Source of the DNA: CAVSLM01 sp963728895
Lineage (GTDB): Bacteria; Pseudomonadota; Gammaproteobacteria; JBBQDK01
DNA: 64,000 nt
Direction of reading: 5' to 3'
Assembly: GCA_963728895.1 (NCBI GenBank)
Contig: CAVSLM010000007.1
Coordinates: 558,001-622,000, forward strand
Of the stretch, positions 47,059 through 55,837 are shown one piece after another; the first letter of the stretch is position 1; each line of letters opens with the position of its first letter. Both the position numbers and the translations under genes were made by a program. The notes under the pieces were generated by a model. The model made no database searches, was not told the origin of the DNA, and saw only the letters and a list, made by a program, of their open reading frames with translations.

Positions 47059-48003
47059 ATGAAAGTCAAACAATACCTCAAGCGCCTGTTGCGGCCTGGC
47101 GGGAACCAGGTCCTGAAGCGTGAGCAAGGCTGGTCGATCGGCATCTATTCCGGAAGCTCCCCGTTCACGTTGTCTCCCCACCCGGCATGCACAAGTCCGG
47201 TGCTCACGGCCACTGACGTGACCGATACGCGTGCGATGTTTGCGGCGGATCCATTCATGATCCGGATCGGCGATCGGTGGTATCTGTTTTTCGAACTTTG
47301 GAATCTCGAGAGCAAGAAAGGTGAGATCGGTCTGGCCACCAGCGCGGACGCGACCAATTGGCACTATGAGCGGATCGTACTCGCCGAACCCTTTCACCTC
47401 TCCTACCCCTACGTGTTCGAATGGAATGGATCGTGCTACATGATTCCGGAAAGTCACAAGGCGCGTGCGGTGCGGCTCTACCGTGCGACTGATTTTCCAC
47501 TGCGCTGGGAACTGCATGCCACGTTGCTGGAGGGCAAGAATTTTGTCGACCCGTCTCCGTTTCGTTTTCGCGATCGCTGGTGGATGTATACCGAGACGAA
47601 CCCGGAATACAAACACGATACCTTGCGGTTGTACATGGCCGACCGCCTGACGGGGCCCTGGCGCGAACATCCGCGCAGCCCGATATTGCGTGGGGATCCG
47701 CACACTGCGCGTCCCGGTGGCAGGGTGCTGGTTGAGAATGACGGTGTCGTGCGCTTCACCCAGGATTGCCACCCCACTTACGGCTCGAGCGTACGCGCGT
47801 TTCGGGTGACCAGGCTTACGCCCGATGAATATGAAGAAGAGCCGGTGGGCGAGGAACCGATCGTCGGACCCGGTGGTACGGGTTGGAATGAATCGGGGAT
47901 GCATCATGTGGATGCGCATCGATGCATGGACGGAAGCTGGATTGCGTGTGTGGACGGTTTTGCATGGTTCGAACGTCTGGTTCGCGCGCCGGGGGGGCGC
48001 TAA
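47059..48003 (+). CDS. Glucosamine inositolphosphorylceramide transferase-like (five-bladed propeller) glycan protein
   Basis: The product has 314 residues from MKVKQYLKRLLRPGG. Repeated blade motifs MFAADPFMIRIGDRWYLFFE, SYPYVFEWNGSCYMIPESH, VDPSPFRFRDRWWMYTET match the GH43/GIPT-type propeller domain seen in bacterial glycan loci beside glycosyltransferases. It has no signal peptide. Its TAA (48001-48003) is 4 bp from the left end of an IS630 element. Removing the IS would place the following glycosyltransferase ~10 bp downstream, so the two were an operon. Catalytic function is not established for this family in bacteria. Confidence 0.75.
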   Translation: MKVKQYLKRLLRPGGNQVLKREQGWSIGIYSGSSPFTLSPHPACTSPVLTATDVTDTRAMFAADPFMIRIGDRWYLFFELWNLESKKGEIGLATSADATNWHYERIVLAEPFHLSYPYVFEWNGSCYMIPESHKARAVRLYRATDFPLRWELHATLLEGKNFVDPSPFRFRDRWWMYTETNPEYKHDTLRLYMADRLTGPWREHPRSPILRGDPHTARPGGRVLVENDGVVRFTQDCHPTYGSSVRAFRVTRLTPDEYEEEPVGEEPIVGPGGTGWNESGMHHVDAHRCMDGSWIACVDGFAWFERLVRAPGGR

Positions 48004-48007
48004 CGTA

Positions 48008-49214
48008 CTCCGGCAGAAAAGTACTTCCGTATGAATAGTTAGCATTATTTGTTAAGGTGACGTCGCGATCAAGGGAGGATTGATCGGATGACGCCACTGA
48101 CATTGCAATTGCAGCCCTCTGAGCTGGAACAGATTCGGTACCGGCTGGCGATCGAGGAGCCGCGGGTGATCCGACGAGCGAACATTCTGAACTGTATGCA
48201 CCTGGGGTACGTGTCCTCGGAGATTGCGCAGATTCTGAACGTCGATCCGAAGACGGTGACGAACGTGGGCAACGCCTACCTGGAGGGCGGGCTGGAGAGC
48301 GCGCTGTTTGACGAAGAGCGAGCGGGCCGGCCGATTGACTTTGATGATCGAGAACGCTCGCGCATTGTGGCGATGGTGTGCTCGAAGCCGCCGCAGGGCT
48401 TTTATCGTTGGACGCTGGATTTGATCGTGGAGGAGGCGCAGAAGCGCGGACTGGTCAGCGAGAGCATCAGCCGCGAGACGGTGCGGGTGATTCTCAAGGA
48501 GCACGATCTGAAGCCCTGGCAGGAGAAGATGTGGTGCATCGGGCAGTTGGACGAGGAGTACATCCGGCGGATGGAGGATGTTCTGGATGTCTATCAGCGC
48601 CCGTATAGCCCCGAGCGCCCGGTGATCTGCGTGGACGAGAAGCCGGTGGCGCTGATTGCTGATAAGACGCCGCGACTGGCCCCGCGCGCAGCGGGTGAGG
48701 TCACGCTCAAAGACTATGAATATGTGCGTGGAGGAAGCGCGAACGTGTTCTGCGCGGTGGAGCCGAAGGCAGGTGTCTATATCAACAAGGTGACCGAGTC
48801 GCGTGACGGGCTGGAGTTCTCGATGTTCATGAGCGAACTTGCGCACCGCTATGCCTCGGCCGAGAAGATCACGCTGGTGATGGACAATCTCTCCACCCAC
48901 AGCCGTGAGATGCTGCGGCAGCACCTGGGCGAAGAGATGGCGAAGCAGATCTGGGATCGATTTGAAATTCACCACACGCCCGTGCACGCCAGTTGGCTCA
49001 ATCAGGCGGAGATTGCCATCGGCATGTACTCGAGACAGTGCCTGGGCGATGGTCGCGTCGGGGACTTGCAGACTCTGAAGAGAAAGACCGGCGCCTGGAA
49101 CAAAGCGGCGAACAAACACCGGCAGGTGATCCAATGGCGCTTCACCAAGGCCAAAGCGCGCAAGAGCATGGGGTATCAATAGTGAGACCATGCGGAAAAA
49201 CTTTTCTGACGGGG
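48008..49214 (+). mobile_element. IS630-family insertion sequence, intact, inserted between two glycan genes
   Basis: A 1207-bp element with imperfect terminal inverted repeats: left 48008-48033 (CTCCGGCAGAAAAGTACTTC...) and right 49189-49214 (reverse complement CCCCGTCAGAAAAGTTTTTC...), 21 of 26 positions identical. It is flanked by TA at 48006-48007 and 49215-49216, the target duplication expected for IS630. It carries one transposase gene. It splits the GIPT-like and glycosyltransferase genes exactly between stop and start codons. Confidence 0.85.
48088..49182 (+). CDS. IS630-family transposase
   Basis: The product has 364 residues, intact. An N-terminal helix-turn-helix (RANILNCMHLGYVSSEIAQILNVDPKTV) is followed by an RNase H-like DDE domain: VICVDEKPVALI (first Asp), ITLVMDNLSTHS (second Asp) and HASWLNQAEIAIGM (Glu). 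The C-terminus KAKARKSMGYQ differs from the IS630-type C-terminus relic seen in the three composite repeats, so this element did not generate them. No frameshift is needed, so the element may be active. Confidence 0.93.
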   Translation: MTPLTLQLQPSELEQIRYRLAIEEPRVIRRANILNCMHLGYVSSEIAQILNVDPKTVTNVGNAYLEGGLESALFDEERAGRPIDFDDRERSRIVAMVCSKPPQGFYRWTLDLIVEEAQKRGLVSESISRETVRVILKEHDLKPWQEKMWCIGQLDEEYIRRMEDVLDVYQRPYSPERPVICVDEKPVALIADKTPRLAPRAAGEVTLKDYEYVRGGSANVFCAVEPKAGVYINKVTESRDGLEFSMFMSELAHRYASAEKITLVMDNLSTHSREMLRQHLGEEMAKQIWDRFEIHHTPVHASWLNQAEIAIGMYSRQCLGDGRVGDLQTLKRKTGAWNKAANKHRQVIQWRFTKAKARKSMGYQ

Positions 49215-49219
49215 TACTA

Positions 49220-50446
49220 GTGTACAAATCGTTTGTTTCCTGTACCCGTCATCGCCTGCAGCGCACCGCGGGGTACCGCGTGCTTGCCGGTATCAAGCGT
49301 GGACTTAGGGCCGCCATCAAGGCGGCGGATGAACTCGATACACGGGTCGTTTCGCTGCAGCCGCACGGGCCTGCCAGGGGCCGTATGCTGCTTTCCTATA
49401 TCACGAGTCCCTTTTTTCTCAAGGACACGCAGCCCATACCATACTCCCACGCGCATTACTGGGAATCGCGCGAGATCGCACACACGTTTCTGGAACTCGG
49501 TTATGCGGTCGACGTGATTCATTTCAAGAATCTGGAATTCTTGCCCGGCTGTGAGGAGTATTCGGTTGTGGTGGATGCGCGCAGGAATCTGGAACGTCTG
49601 GCGCCCAAACTGCCGCGCGATTGCGTCAAGATCATGCACATTGATACCGCCCATGTGCTTTTCCACAATGCCGCCGAGGCGCGGCGTCTGCTGGAGCTGA
49701 AGGAACGCCGGGGTTTCGTGCTGCGTCCGCGCCGGTTCGAGATGCCGAATGCGGCCATCGAACACGCTGATTGCGGAACCATGCTCGGGACGGAATTCTC
49801 GACGGCTACCTTCCGTTACGCTAACAAGCCACTGTATAGGCTGCCGCTGGCATCTCCACTGACCTACGAATGGCAGGGGGATAAGAATTTCGAGACGTGC
49901 CGGAGGAATTTCCTGTGGTTCGGCAGCGGCGGCATGGTGCACAAAGGCCTTGACCTGGTCCTGGATGCATTCGCCGGCATGCCGGAGCTCAGCCTCACTG
50001 TCTGTGGGCCGGTACAGAGAGAAGGGGATTTCGCCCGCGCTTATCATCGCGAGTTGTATGAACTGCCGAACATTCGAACCATCGGTTGGGTCGATATTGG
50101 ATCGGCCGAGTTTCGCGACATTGTCCGCAATGCCGTCGCGCTCGTGTATCCCTCCTGCTCGGAGGGCGCCAGCGGCAGCGTGATCGGCGGTATGCACGCC
50201 GGCCTGATTCCCATCGCAAGTTGCGAATCTTCAGTGGACGAGGGAGCCGAGTTCGGCGTGGTATTGCCCAAGTCCGGTGTTCAGGAGATCCGCGATGCGA
50301 TTGCAGAGGTTGCGGGCCGTCCCGCCCTCCAATTGGAGAATATGGCGCGTGGCGTCTGGGAAGCCGCCCGGGCCCGCCACACACGGGAGCATTTCGCGCG
50401 CGAGTACCGTGCCGCCGTCGGAAAGATCCTGAAGGAGCACGGCTGA
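49220..50446 (+). CDS. Glycosyltransferase (GT-B, GT4-like)
   Basis: The product has 408 residues from a GTG at 49220 (VYKSFVSCTRHRLQ). The IS right end provides an in-frame ATG at 49190 that would add ten residues. GT-B features are FLWFGSGGMVHKGLDLVLDAF, the acceptor/donor switch, and YPSCSEGASGSVIGGMHAGLIPI, the GT4 nucleotide-sugar motif. An N-terminal HAHYWESREIAHTFLELGY region resembles the acceptor-binding domain. It most likely transfers a sugar during assembly of the glycan exported by the Wzm/Wzt pair. The insertion of IS630 in front may alter its expression. Confidence 0.85.
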   Translation: MYKSFVSCTRHRLQRTAGYRVLAGIKRGLRAAIKAADELDTRVVSLQPHGPARGRMLLSYITSPFFLKDTQPIPYSHAHYWESREIAHTFLELGYAVDVIHFKNLEFLPGCEEYSVVVDARRNLERLAPKLPRDCVKIMHIDTAHVLFHNAAEARRLLELKERRGFVLRPRRFEMPNAAIEHADCGTMLGTEFSTATFRYANKPLYRLPLASPLTYEWQGDKNFETCRRNFLWFGSGGMVHKGLDLVLDAFAGMPELSLTVCGPVQREGDFARAYHRELYELPNIRTIGWVDIGSAEFRDIVRNAVALVYPSCSEGASGSVIGGMHAGLIPIASCESSVDEGAEFGVVLPKSGVQEIRDAIAEVAGRPALQLENMARGVWEAARARHTREHFAREYRAAVGKILKEHG

Positions 50447-50454
50447 CGCGCATC

Positions 50455-50839
50455 GCTGACCGATTAGGCGAATCGGTGCTGCGGCAGGCTGGTGAGCACG
50501 AAGCGCGGGTTGGCGCCCTTGGACGGATACTCGGCCACGTCCACCACGCGCTGCGCGCGACTCCAGGACTTGCGCGTGCGCTATCGCCGCTCCTGGAAGC
50601 GGTATGCCGGCACTCCCGTGACGCAGTGCTGCTCGGCACGCGCCTCCCGTAGCCGTGGCCAAGCGCGCGCACCAGCGCGCATGCGCGCCAGCCCCGGCAC
50701 GTAGTGCCACCAGCGACCGCAGCTCGCGCAGCAGCACGCCGCCATCCGAAGTGATCCGTCCACCATCGAACCGACCCACCACTTCGCACGGGCCAAGGGC
50801 GTGAAATTCGAGCTGCCCGCGGTTACACTCTGTCGCCAT
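50455..50839 (-). mobile_element. IS1380-family transposase remnant with internal deletion
   Basis: From ATG 50839 the minus strand begins MATECNRGQLEFHALG and continues VVGRFDGGRITSDGGVLL, the hallmark N-terminus of IS1380 transposases. After ~60 codons the frame jumps to the family's C-terminal part (HCVTGVPAYRFQERR, SWSRAQRVVDVAEYPSKGANPRFVLTSLPQHRFA), with stops and no DDE core. Most of the ~430-codon gene is deleted. It sits between the glycosyltransferase and wzm. Confidence 0.75.
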
Positions 50840-50860
50840 AGGCCTTCCTTCTGGTTGTTA

Positions 50861-50890
50861 CATAAAGTGCTGTTCGCAACTCACTTTATG
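50861..50890. repeat. Perfect palindromic pair CATAAAGTG / CACTTTATG
   Basis: Two 9-bp arms separated by 12 bp lie just upstream (relative to the relic) of the IS1380 start, a position where IS1380 elements have their promoter or terminal region. It could be a relic of the IS end or an operator. The following ~290 bp (50891-51183) before wzm, including an AT-rich segment near 51005-51050, contains no recognised gene. Confidence 0.4.
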
Positions 50891-51183
50891 CGCCAGGCGG
50901 AGGCCTGTCTCTACTGCAGCGGTGAGCTATCCGGGTTGCATGCCGATACGGTGGCCTTTCCCGGGCGTGGCGTGTGCAGGAAGTACGCACGGGATCGGAT
51001 TCAGCTATTCATAACCATTTATTTTTGTTATTCTTTTACGTTGACTAGAGGCCGGTTGGACGACCGTGCGCGGCAGCTTTGGTACTCCCCGGACGATCCC
51101 CGGGGTCCACTGCCGCTTCCATGGTGGGTCTGGGGGCACACGAAAGTTTCATGGCCAAGATACAAGCGAGACTCAGCTAAAGC

Positions 51184-52053
51184 ATGAATGCACAAACCGA
51201 TGAAGCTATGCATCGAGCAACGGTGCAACGGGGTCCAACCATTCGCATCGCACCGACCAACGGCTGGGTTTCGCTGCGGTTGTCGGAATTGTGGGAATAT
51301 CGCGAGCTGCTGTTCTATATGACGGTGCGCAATATCTCCGTGCGCTACAAACAGACGGTGATGGGTGCCGCCTGGGCCGTGATTCAGCCGTTTCTCACCA
51401 TGGTCGTGTTCAGCATATTCTTCGGCAGAATGGCGAAGATCCCTTCGGATGGCGTGCCGTATCCGATCTTCAGTTACGCGGCACTCGTGCCCTGGACATT
51501 CTTCTCGAACGGACTCACCTCAGCCTCGAACAGCCTGGTCGGTGGCGCGAATCTGCTCAAGAAGGTCTATTTCCCGAGGCTGGCGATGCCCATCTCCTCG
51601 GTCCTCTCCAGCGGCGTGGACTTCGTGCTGGCGTTCATGGTCCTGCTGATCATGATGTTCTATTACGGAATATCACCGACAGCCAACATCGTGTGGTTGC
51701 CGTTGCTGTTGTTGCTGGCATTCACGACGTCGCTGGGCGCGTCACTGTGGCTGTCGGCGATGAATGTCCAGTTCCGCGATGTCAAATACGCGCTGCAGTT
51801 CATTGTGCAATTCTGGATGTTTGCGACGCCGATCGTGTATCCCGCCAGTCTGATCGAGAATCCGCTGATGCGGGCCGTCTATGCCATCAATCCCATGGTG
51901 GGCGTGGTGGAGGGTTTTCGCTGGGCCCTGATCGGTACCGATACCGCGCCCGGACGGATGGTCCTCGTATCGAGTGCAACGGCGGTCGCGCTGCTTATCG
52001 GCGGTCTGTTCTATTTCCGCCGAATGGAAAGGACCTTTGCGGATGTGGTGTAA
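51184..52053 (+). CDS. wzm: Wzm-type ABC-2 polysaccharide exporter permease
   Basis: The product has 289 residues. ABC-2 features: ELWEYRELLFYMTVRNISVRYKQTVMGAAWAVIQPFLTMVVFSIFFG, six predicted transmembrane helices (WTFFSNGLTSASNSLVGGANLLKKVYFPR, FVLAFMVLLIMMFYYGI, LLLLLAFTTSLGASLWLSAMNVQFRDVKYAL). It is the inner-membrane half of a transporter for O-antigen or capsule glycans. It starts 6 bp before wzt. No strong Shine-Dalgarno is visible. Confidence 0.92.
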   Translation: MNAQTDEAMHRATVQRGPTIRIAPTNGWVSLRLSELWEYRELLFYMTVRNISVRYKQTVMGAAWAVIQPFLTMVVFSIFFGRMAKIPSDGVPYPIFSYAALVPWTFFSNGLTSASNSLVGGANLLKKVYFPRLAMPISSVLSSGVDFVLAFMVLLIMMFYYGISPTANIVWLPLLLLLAFTTSLGASLWLSAMNVQFRDVKYALQFIVQFWMFATPIVYPASLIENPLMRAVYAINPMVGVVEGFRWALIGTDTAPGRMVLVSSATAVALLIGGLFYFRRMERTFADVV

Positions 52054-52059
52054 AGACTG

Positions 52060-53360
52060 ATGAGCGATATCGCAATTCGTGTGAACGGGCTGGGTAAGAA
52101 ATTTCACATTGCCCATATCAAGAATAAGCATGCAACGCTGGGTGAGTCGATATCGACCGCACTCACCGCGCCGGTGCGCCGCGCGGTGAAGCTGTTGCAG
52201 GGACACGCCTCCGGCGCATCCGAACTGGACGAGGAAATCTGGGCACTGAAAGATATCTCGTTCGAAGTCAAATATGGTGAGGCGGTCGGCATCATCGGCC
52301 GTAACGGTGCCGGCAAGAGCACGCTGCTGAAGACGCTCACGCGCATCACCGAGCCGTCGGCGGGTTATGCGGAGATCAACGGCCGGGTGGGTTCGCTGTT
52401 GGAAGTGGGCACCGGCTTTCATCCGGAGTTGACCGGCCGCGAGAACGTGTTTCTGAACGGCGCCATTCTGGGTATGACCCGCGATGAGATCCGGCGCAAG
52501 TTCGACGAGATCGTGGCATTCTCGGAGGTGGAGAAGTTCATCGACACGCCCGTCAAGCATTACTCCAGTGGCATGACCATGCGGCTTGCGTTTGCGGTCG
52601 CGGCGCATCTGGAGCCGGAGATCCTGATCGTGGACGAGGTGCTGGCGGTGGGCGATGCACGCTTTCAACGCAAGTGTCTGACCAAGATGGAGGACGTCGG
52701 CGAGCAAGGGCGCACGGTGTTGTTCGTGTCGCACAATATGCCGGCTGTGACCCGGTTGTGTCCGCGTGCGTTGCTGCTCGACCAGGGGACATTGGTGAAG
52801 GACGGTCCGGCCCATCAGGTCGCCGGTTTCTACCTGCATTCGGAGCACGGGACGACTGCTCGACGCAAGTACCCCGATAGGCCCGCGCCCCGAAAAGTGA
52901 TGTGGTGCGTCTGTGTGCCGTGCGCGTGCGCGACGTGCAGGGCGAGATCGCGGCAGCGGTCGATATCCGCAAGCCGGTCACGGTGGAAATGGAGTACGAA
53001 GTCACCGAACCCGGATTCATCATTTCCCCGTATTTCGATTTCTATAACGAAGAAGGCCTGATCGTGTTTTCGAGCGCGGACCATCACCACCCGGTTTGGA
53101 ATAAACAGGCCCGTCCCGTCGGTGTTTTCGTGAGTTCCGTGAAGATCCCGGGCAACCTGCTGACGGAGGGAACCTTGTTCGTTACGGTCGGCATCGTTTC
53201 CAAGGATCCAGTTGTCAGTCAGTTCGAGGAGCGCGACGCCGTGGCCTTCCAAGTGGTGGATAGTATGGACGGGGATGCGGCACGTGGCGATTGGGCCGGG
53301 GGCTGGGACGGCGTGATCCGGCCATTCCTCCAATGGAATACCAGCTTGGTTCACGCATAG
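52060..53360 (+). CDS. wzt: Wzt-type ABC exporter ATPase with carbohydrate-binding C-terminal domain, frameshifted
   Basis: The ATPase half (MSDIAIRVNGLGKKFH start) has Walker A GRNGAGKST, signature YSSGMTMRLAFAVAAH and Walker B ILIVDEVLAVGD. Between 52880 and 52895 the frame breaks; the second frame continues VVRLCAVRVRDVQGEIAAAVDIRKPVTVEMEYEV and GTLFVTVGIVSKDP, a beta-sandwich like the Wzt C-terminal domain that recognises the glycan's terminal sugar. The two halves together make a ~430-residue protein of normal size. The break is a single indel, probably artefactual. With Wzm it exports a finished O-polysaccharide. Confidence 0.9.
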
Positions 53361-53527
53361 CGGCGCCGGCGAGTGCCGGATGCCGATCGTTGTCTACGGG
53401 TCGGGTGCAATTCCATTCAAGGCTACGACCGGCGATCATCGGTCAGGCCCGTGCGATCAGCAGGGGAGTCTGGTGCTGATATGCGTCATATGGCCTGGAA
53501 GGTCGTTGGAGACTCCAAGTACACGCC

Positions 53528-55783
53528 ATGAACCGTCGGTACGATGACGATGGTTTGCGCCATCGCCGGCAATTTGTCCTGGGCCCCGCATTCCCCCAGG
53601 CTTGTTCCGAATGGAACCGTGTTGCGCTTTCGCACGGCTGGTGTCTGGCTGCACACCCCGATCTTGCGGTCGTGCAGGAGCGCTGCGGCAACCTGACGGC
53701 TACTCTGCTCGGCTATATCCTCGATCCGGATCATCCGGAGTTCGGCAACGCCGATATCGTCGGATCGATCGCCCGCGAGGTTGAGGCTGCCGGAGAGTGG
53801 AATGCGGTCTTTGAACTGACCACGCGTCATGGAGGGCGTTGGGCACTGTTGCTGGACGACGGTGCCGAACTGCGGATATTCACGGACGCGATGGGTCACC
53901 GCCGGGTGTTCTATACGCCCGGGGCCGCCGCGGGCACCGCGTGGCTCGCATCCCAGCCCGGCATGATCGCAGAGCAACTGCAGTTGACTCCGGATCCGGA
54001 CGCCGTCGAGTTCATCGAGGCGTGCCGTGCGGTCAACGACGAGTACCGGTTCCCCGGCGACACATCCGCATTCGCCGGGATCAGGCATCTGCAGCCCAAT
54101 CATTATCTGGATCTGACGAACATGCAGTGCCGGCGATTCTGGCCGGCGCACGCGCTGCGCGCGCTGTCGGCGGATGAAGCCATCGGACGCGCCGCCGCCC
54201 TTCTGCAGGGACTGATGCGTTCCGCCGCACATCGTGGCGGGCTCGGCCTGCGCATGACGGCCGGGCTCGATACACGCATGCTGCTCGCGGCTGCGCACGG
54301 CGTGCGTGAGGACCTTTACCTGTTTTCGATGATCTGGGCCGATGTGACACCGGACAGCACAGACGTTGCGCTGCCCGCTCGCCTGCTGTCACACCTGGGT
54401 CTCGAACAGCATATGGTACGGTGCCCCGATCGCATGGATGCAGCATTTGCCCAGACGTACGAAGACAACGTCGCATTCGCGCGTTGCAGGTATGGAGCGA
54501 TTGTACAGGGTTTGTTCGATAGCGTGCCGCACGATCGGATCCTGGTCGAGGGGAGTGCCAACGCGATCACGCGCGGCCTCTGCCGCGCATCCAGACGACT
54601 TAGGGATCCGGGTGCGGTAACAGGCCGCGAGCTGGCATCGGTTGCCGGAATGGGCGACCTCAAATTTGCCGTCGCGGCGTTCGAGCGCTGGCTGCAGGAT
54701 GCGACACCGTTGTACAACGTCGACGTTATGGATCTCTTCTGCTGGGAGAATCGCGAAGGCGACCGGCAGACGCTGAACCGGCCCGAGTGTGACATCAGTC
54801 ATGAGGTGTTGGTCCCGTTCAACTGCCGTGCGTACCTGACGGCGTTGTTGGGCGTCGAAGCGCATCTGCGTCGCGAGCCCGAGGACGTACTGCATCGTCG
54901 GATCATTGAGCACATGTGGGCCGACGTCTTGCATGAACCCATCCATCCGGATCCGGACACCGCAAGCGACGCCATGGCACATACGGTGGGGCGGAAATCG
55001 CTCGTGTCCACGGTTGCCAGGGTGGCGCGCCTGCTGAGAGCGCACGATGCCGATGACGGCGACCGTGACAGACCCGTCCTGGGCGACATTCCTGCGCTCG
55101 TGCGTGCCACATGGATCGTGTCGTGGATGCGGCTTGCCGGTGTGCCGGGGCTGGGTCGTGCTGCGACCTGGCTGGCGGCGCGCGGCGCGCCGGCCTATAC
55201 TGCGCGCCGTTTCATGGCCCGGATCAACGCCCGCGGATATATCGACCCCGCGGCGGTGGTGCAACATGGTGCGCTGTGCATGGGGCACAACGTGTTCATC
55301 GACGAGCGGGTGGTACTCAGCCGCGAACAGGGCGGTGGCTCCCTGGAACTCGCGGATCGGGTAGCCATTATGCGCGATTGTATCGTGGCCACGGGTTCCG
55401 GCGGCACAATCAGCATCGGGTCCCGTACCACCATTCAGCCGCGCTGTCAGATCATGGGTTATGTGAGCCATATTCGGATCGGGCGCAACGTGCAGATCGC
55501 GCCCAATTCCGCGTTCTATTCCTACGATCATGGCATCGAGCCCGGCGTGCCGATCTGGGATCAGCCGCTGTCGAGCAAGGGCGGCATCGACATCGGGGAC
55601 GACGCATGGATCGGCTTTGGGGCGATCGTGTTGGACGGCGTGCGCATCGGGCGCGGTGCGGTGATCGGCGCCGGTGCCGTGGTGACGCAGGATGTGCCCG
55701 ATGGTGCAATCGCGGTCGGCGTGCCGGCACGTGTCGTGCGTATGCGCGGTTCATCGGCGATACCGGACAAGAAGGCAGGCTAG
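53528..55783 (+). CDS. Fusion of asparagine-synthase-like protein (no N-terminal Cys) and LbH acyltransferase
   Basis: 751 residues. Residues ~1-200 resemble an Ntn-hydrolase/glutaminase fold but lack the initiator Cys needed for glutaminase activity. Residues ~215-540 are asparagine-synthase-like with a degenerate PP-loop (TAGLDTRMLLAA instead of SGGLDS). From ~565 a left-handed beta-helix acyltransferase begins (INARGYIDPAAVVQHGALCMGHNVFIDERV), with hexapeptide repeats, the GDDAWIGFGAIVLDGVRIGRGAVIGAGAVVTQDVP end and IAVGVPARVVR. The two enzymes are usually separate genes. An internal ATG precedes the LbH part, so a merged gene pair (indel) is possible. Likely role: modifying amino or acyl groups on the exported glycan. 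Confidence 0.7.
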   Translation: MNRRYDDDGLRHRRQFVLGPAFPQACSEWNRVALSHGWCLAAHPDLAVVQERCGNLTATLLGYILDPDHPEFGNADIVGSIAREVEAAGEWNAVFELTTRHGGRWALLLDDGAELRIFTDAMGHRRVFYTPGAAAGTAWLASQPGMIAEQLQLTPDPDAVEFIEACRAVNDEYRFPGDTSAFAGIRHLQPNHYLDLTNMQCRRFWPAHALRALSADEAIGRAAALLQGLMRSAAHRGGLGLRMTAGLDTRMLLAAAHGVREDLYLFSMIWADVTPDSTDVALPARLLSHLGLEQHMVRCPDRMDAAFAQTYEDNVAFARCRYGAIVQGLFDSVPHDRILVEGSANAITRGLCRASRRLRDPGAVTGRELASVAGMGDLKFAVAAFERWLQDATPLYNVDVMDLFCWENREGDRQTLNRPECDISHEVLVPFNCRAYLTALLGVEAHLRREPEDVLHRRIIEHMWADVLHEPIHPDPDTASDAMAHTVGRKSLVSTVARVARLLRAHDADDGDRDRPVLGDIPALVRATWIVSWMRLAGVPGLGRAATWLAARGAPAYTARRFMARINARGYIDPAAVVQHGALCMGHNVFIDERVVLSREQGGGSLELADRVAIMRDCIVATGSGGTISIGSRTTIQPRCQIMGYVSHIRIGRNVQIAPNSAFYSYDHGIEPGVPIWDQPLSSKGGIDIGDDAWIGFGAIVLDGVRIGRGAVIGAGAVVTQDVPDGAIAVGVPARVVRMRGSSAIPDKKAG

Positions 55784-55837
55784 CACCTGTCCGCGCTGGT
55801 GGAATCTCAATCAACTCTTCTCAGCAATGAACAGAAC

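Noticed and set aside
50801..51187. Plus-strand open frame before wzm
   Set aside because: It crosses the IS1380 remnant and AT-rich intergenic DNA, has no motif and its codon use does not match the neighbours.
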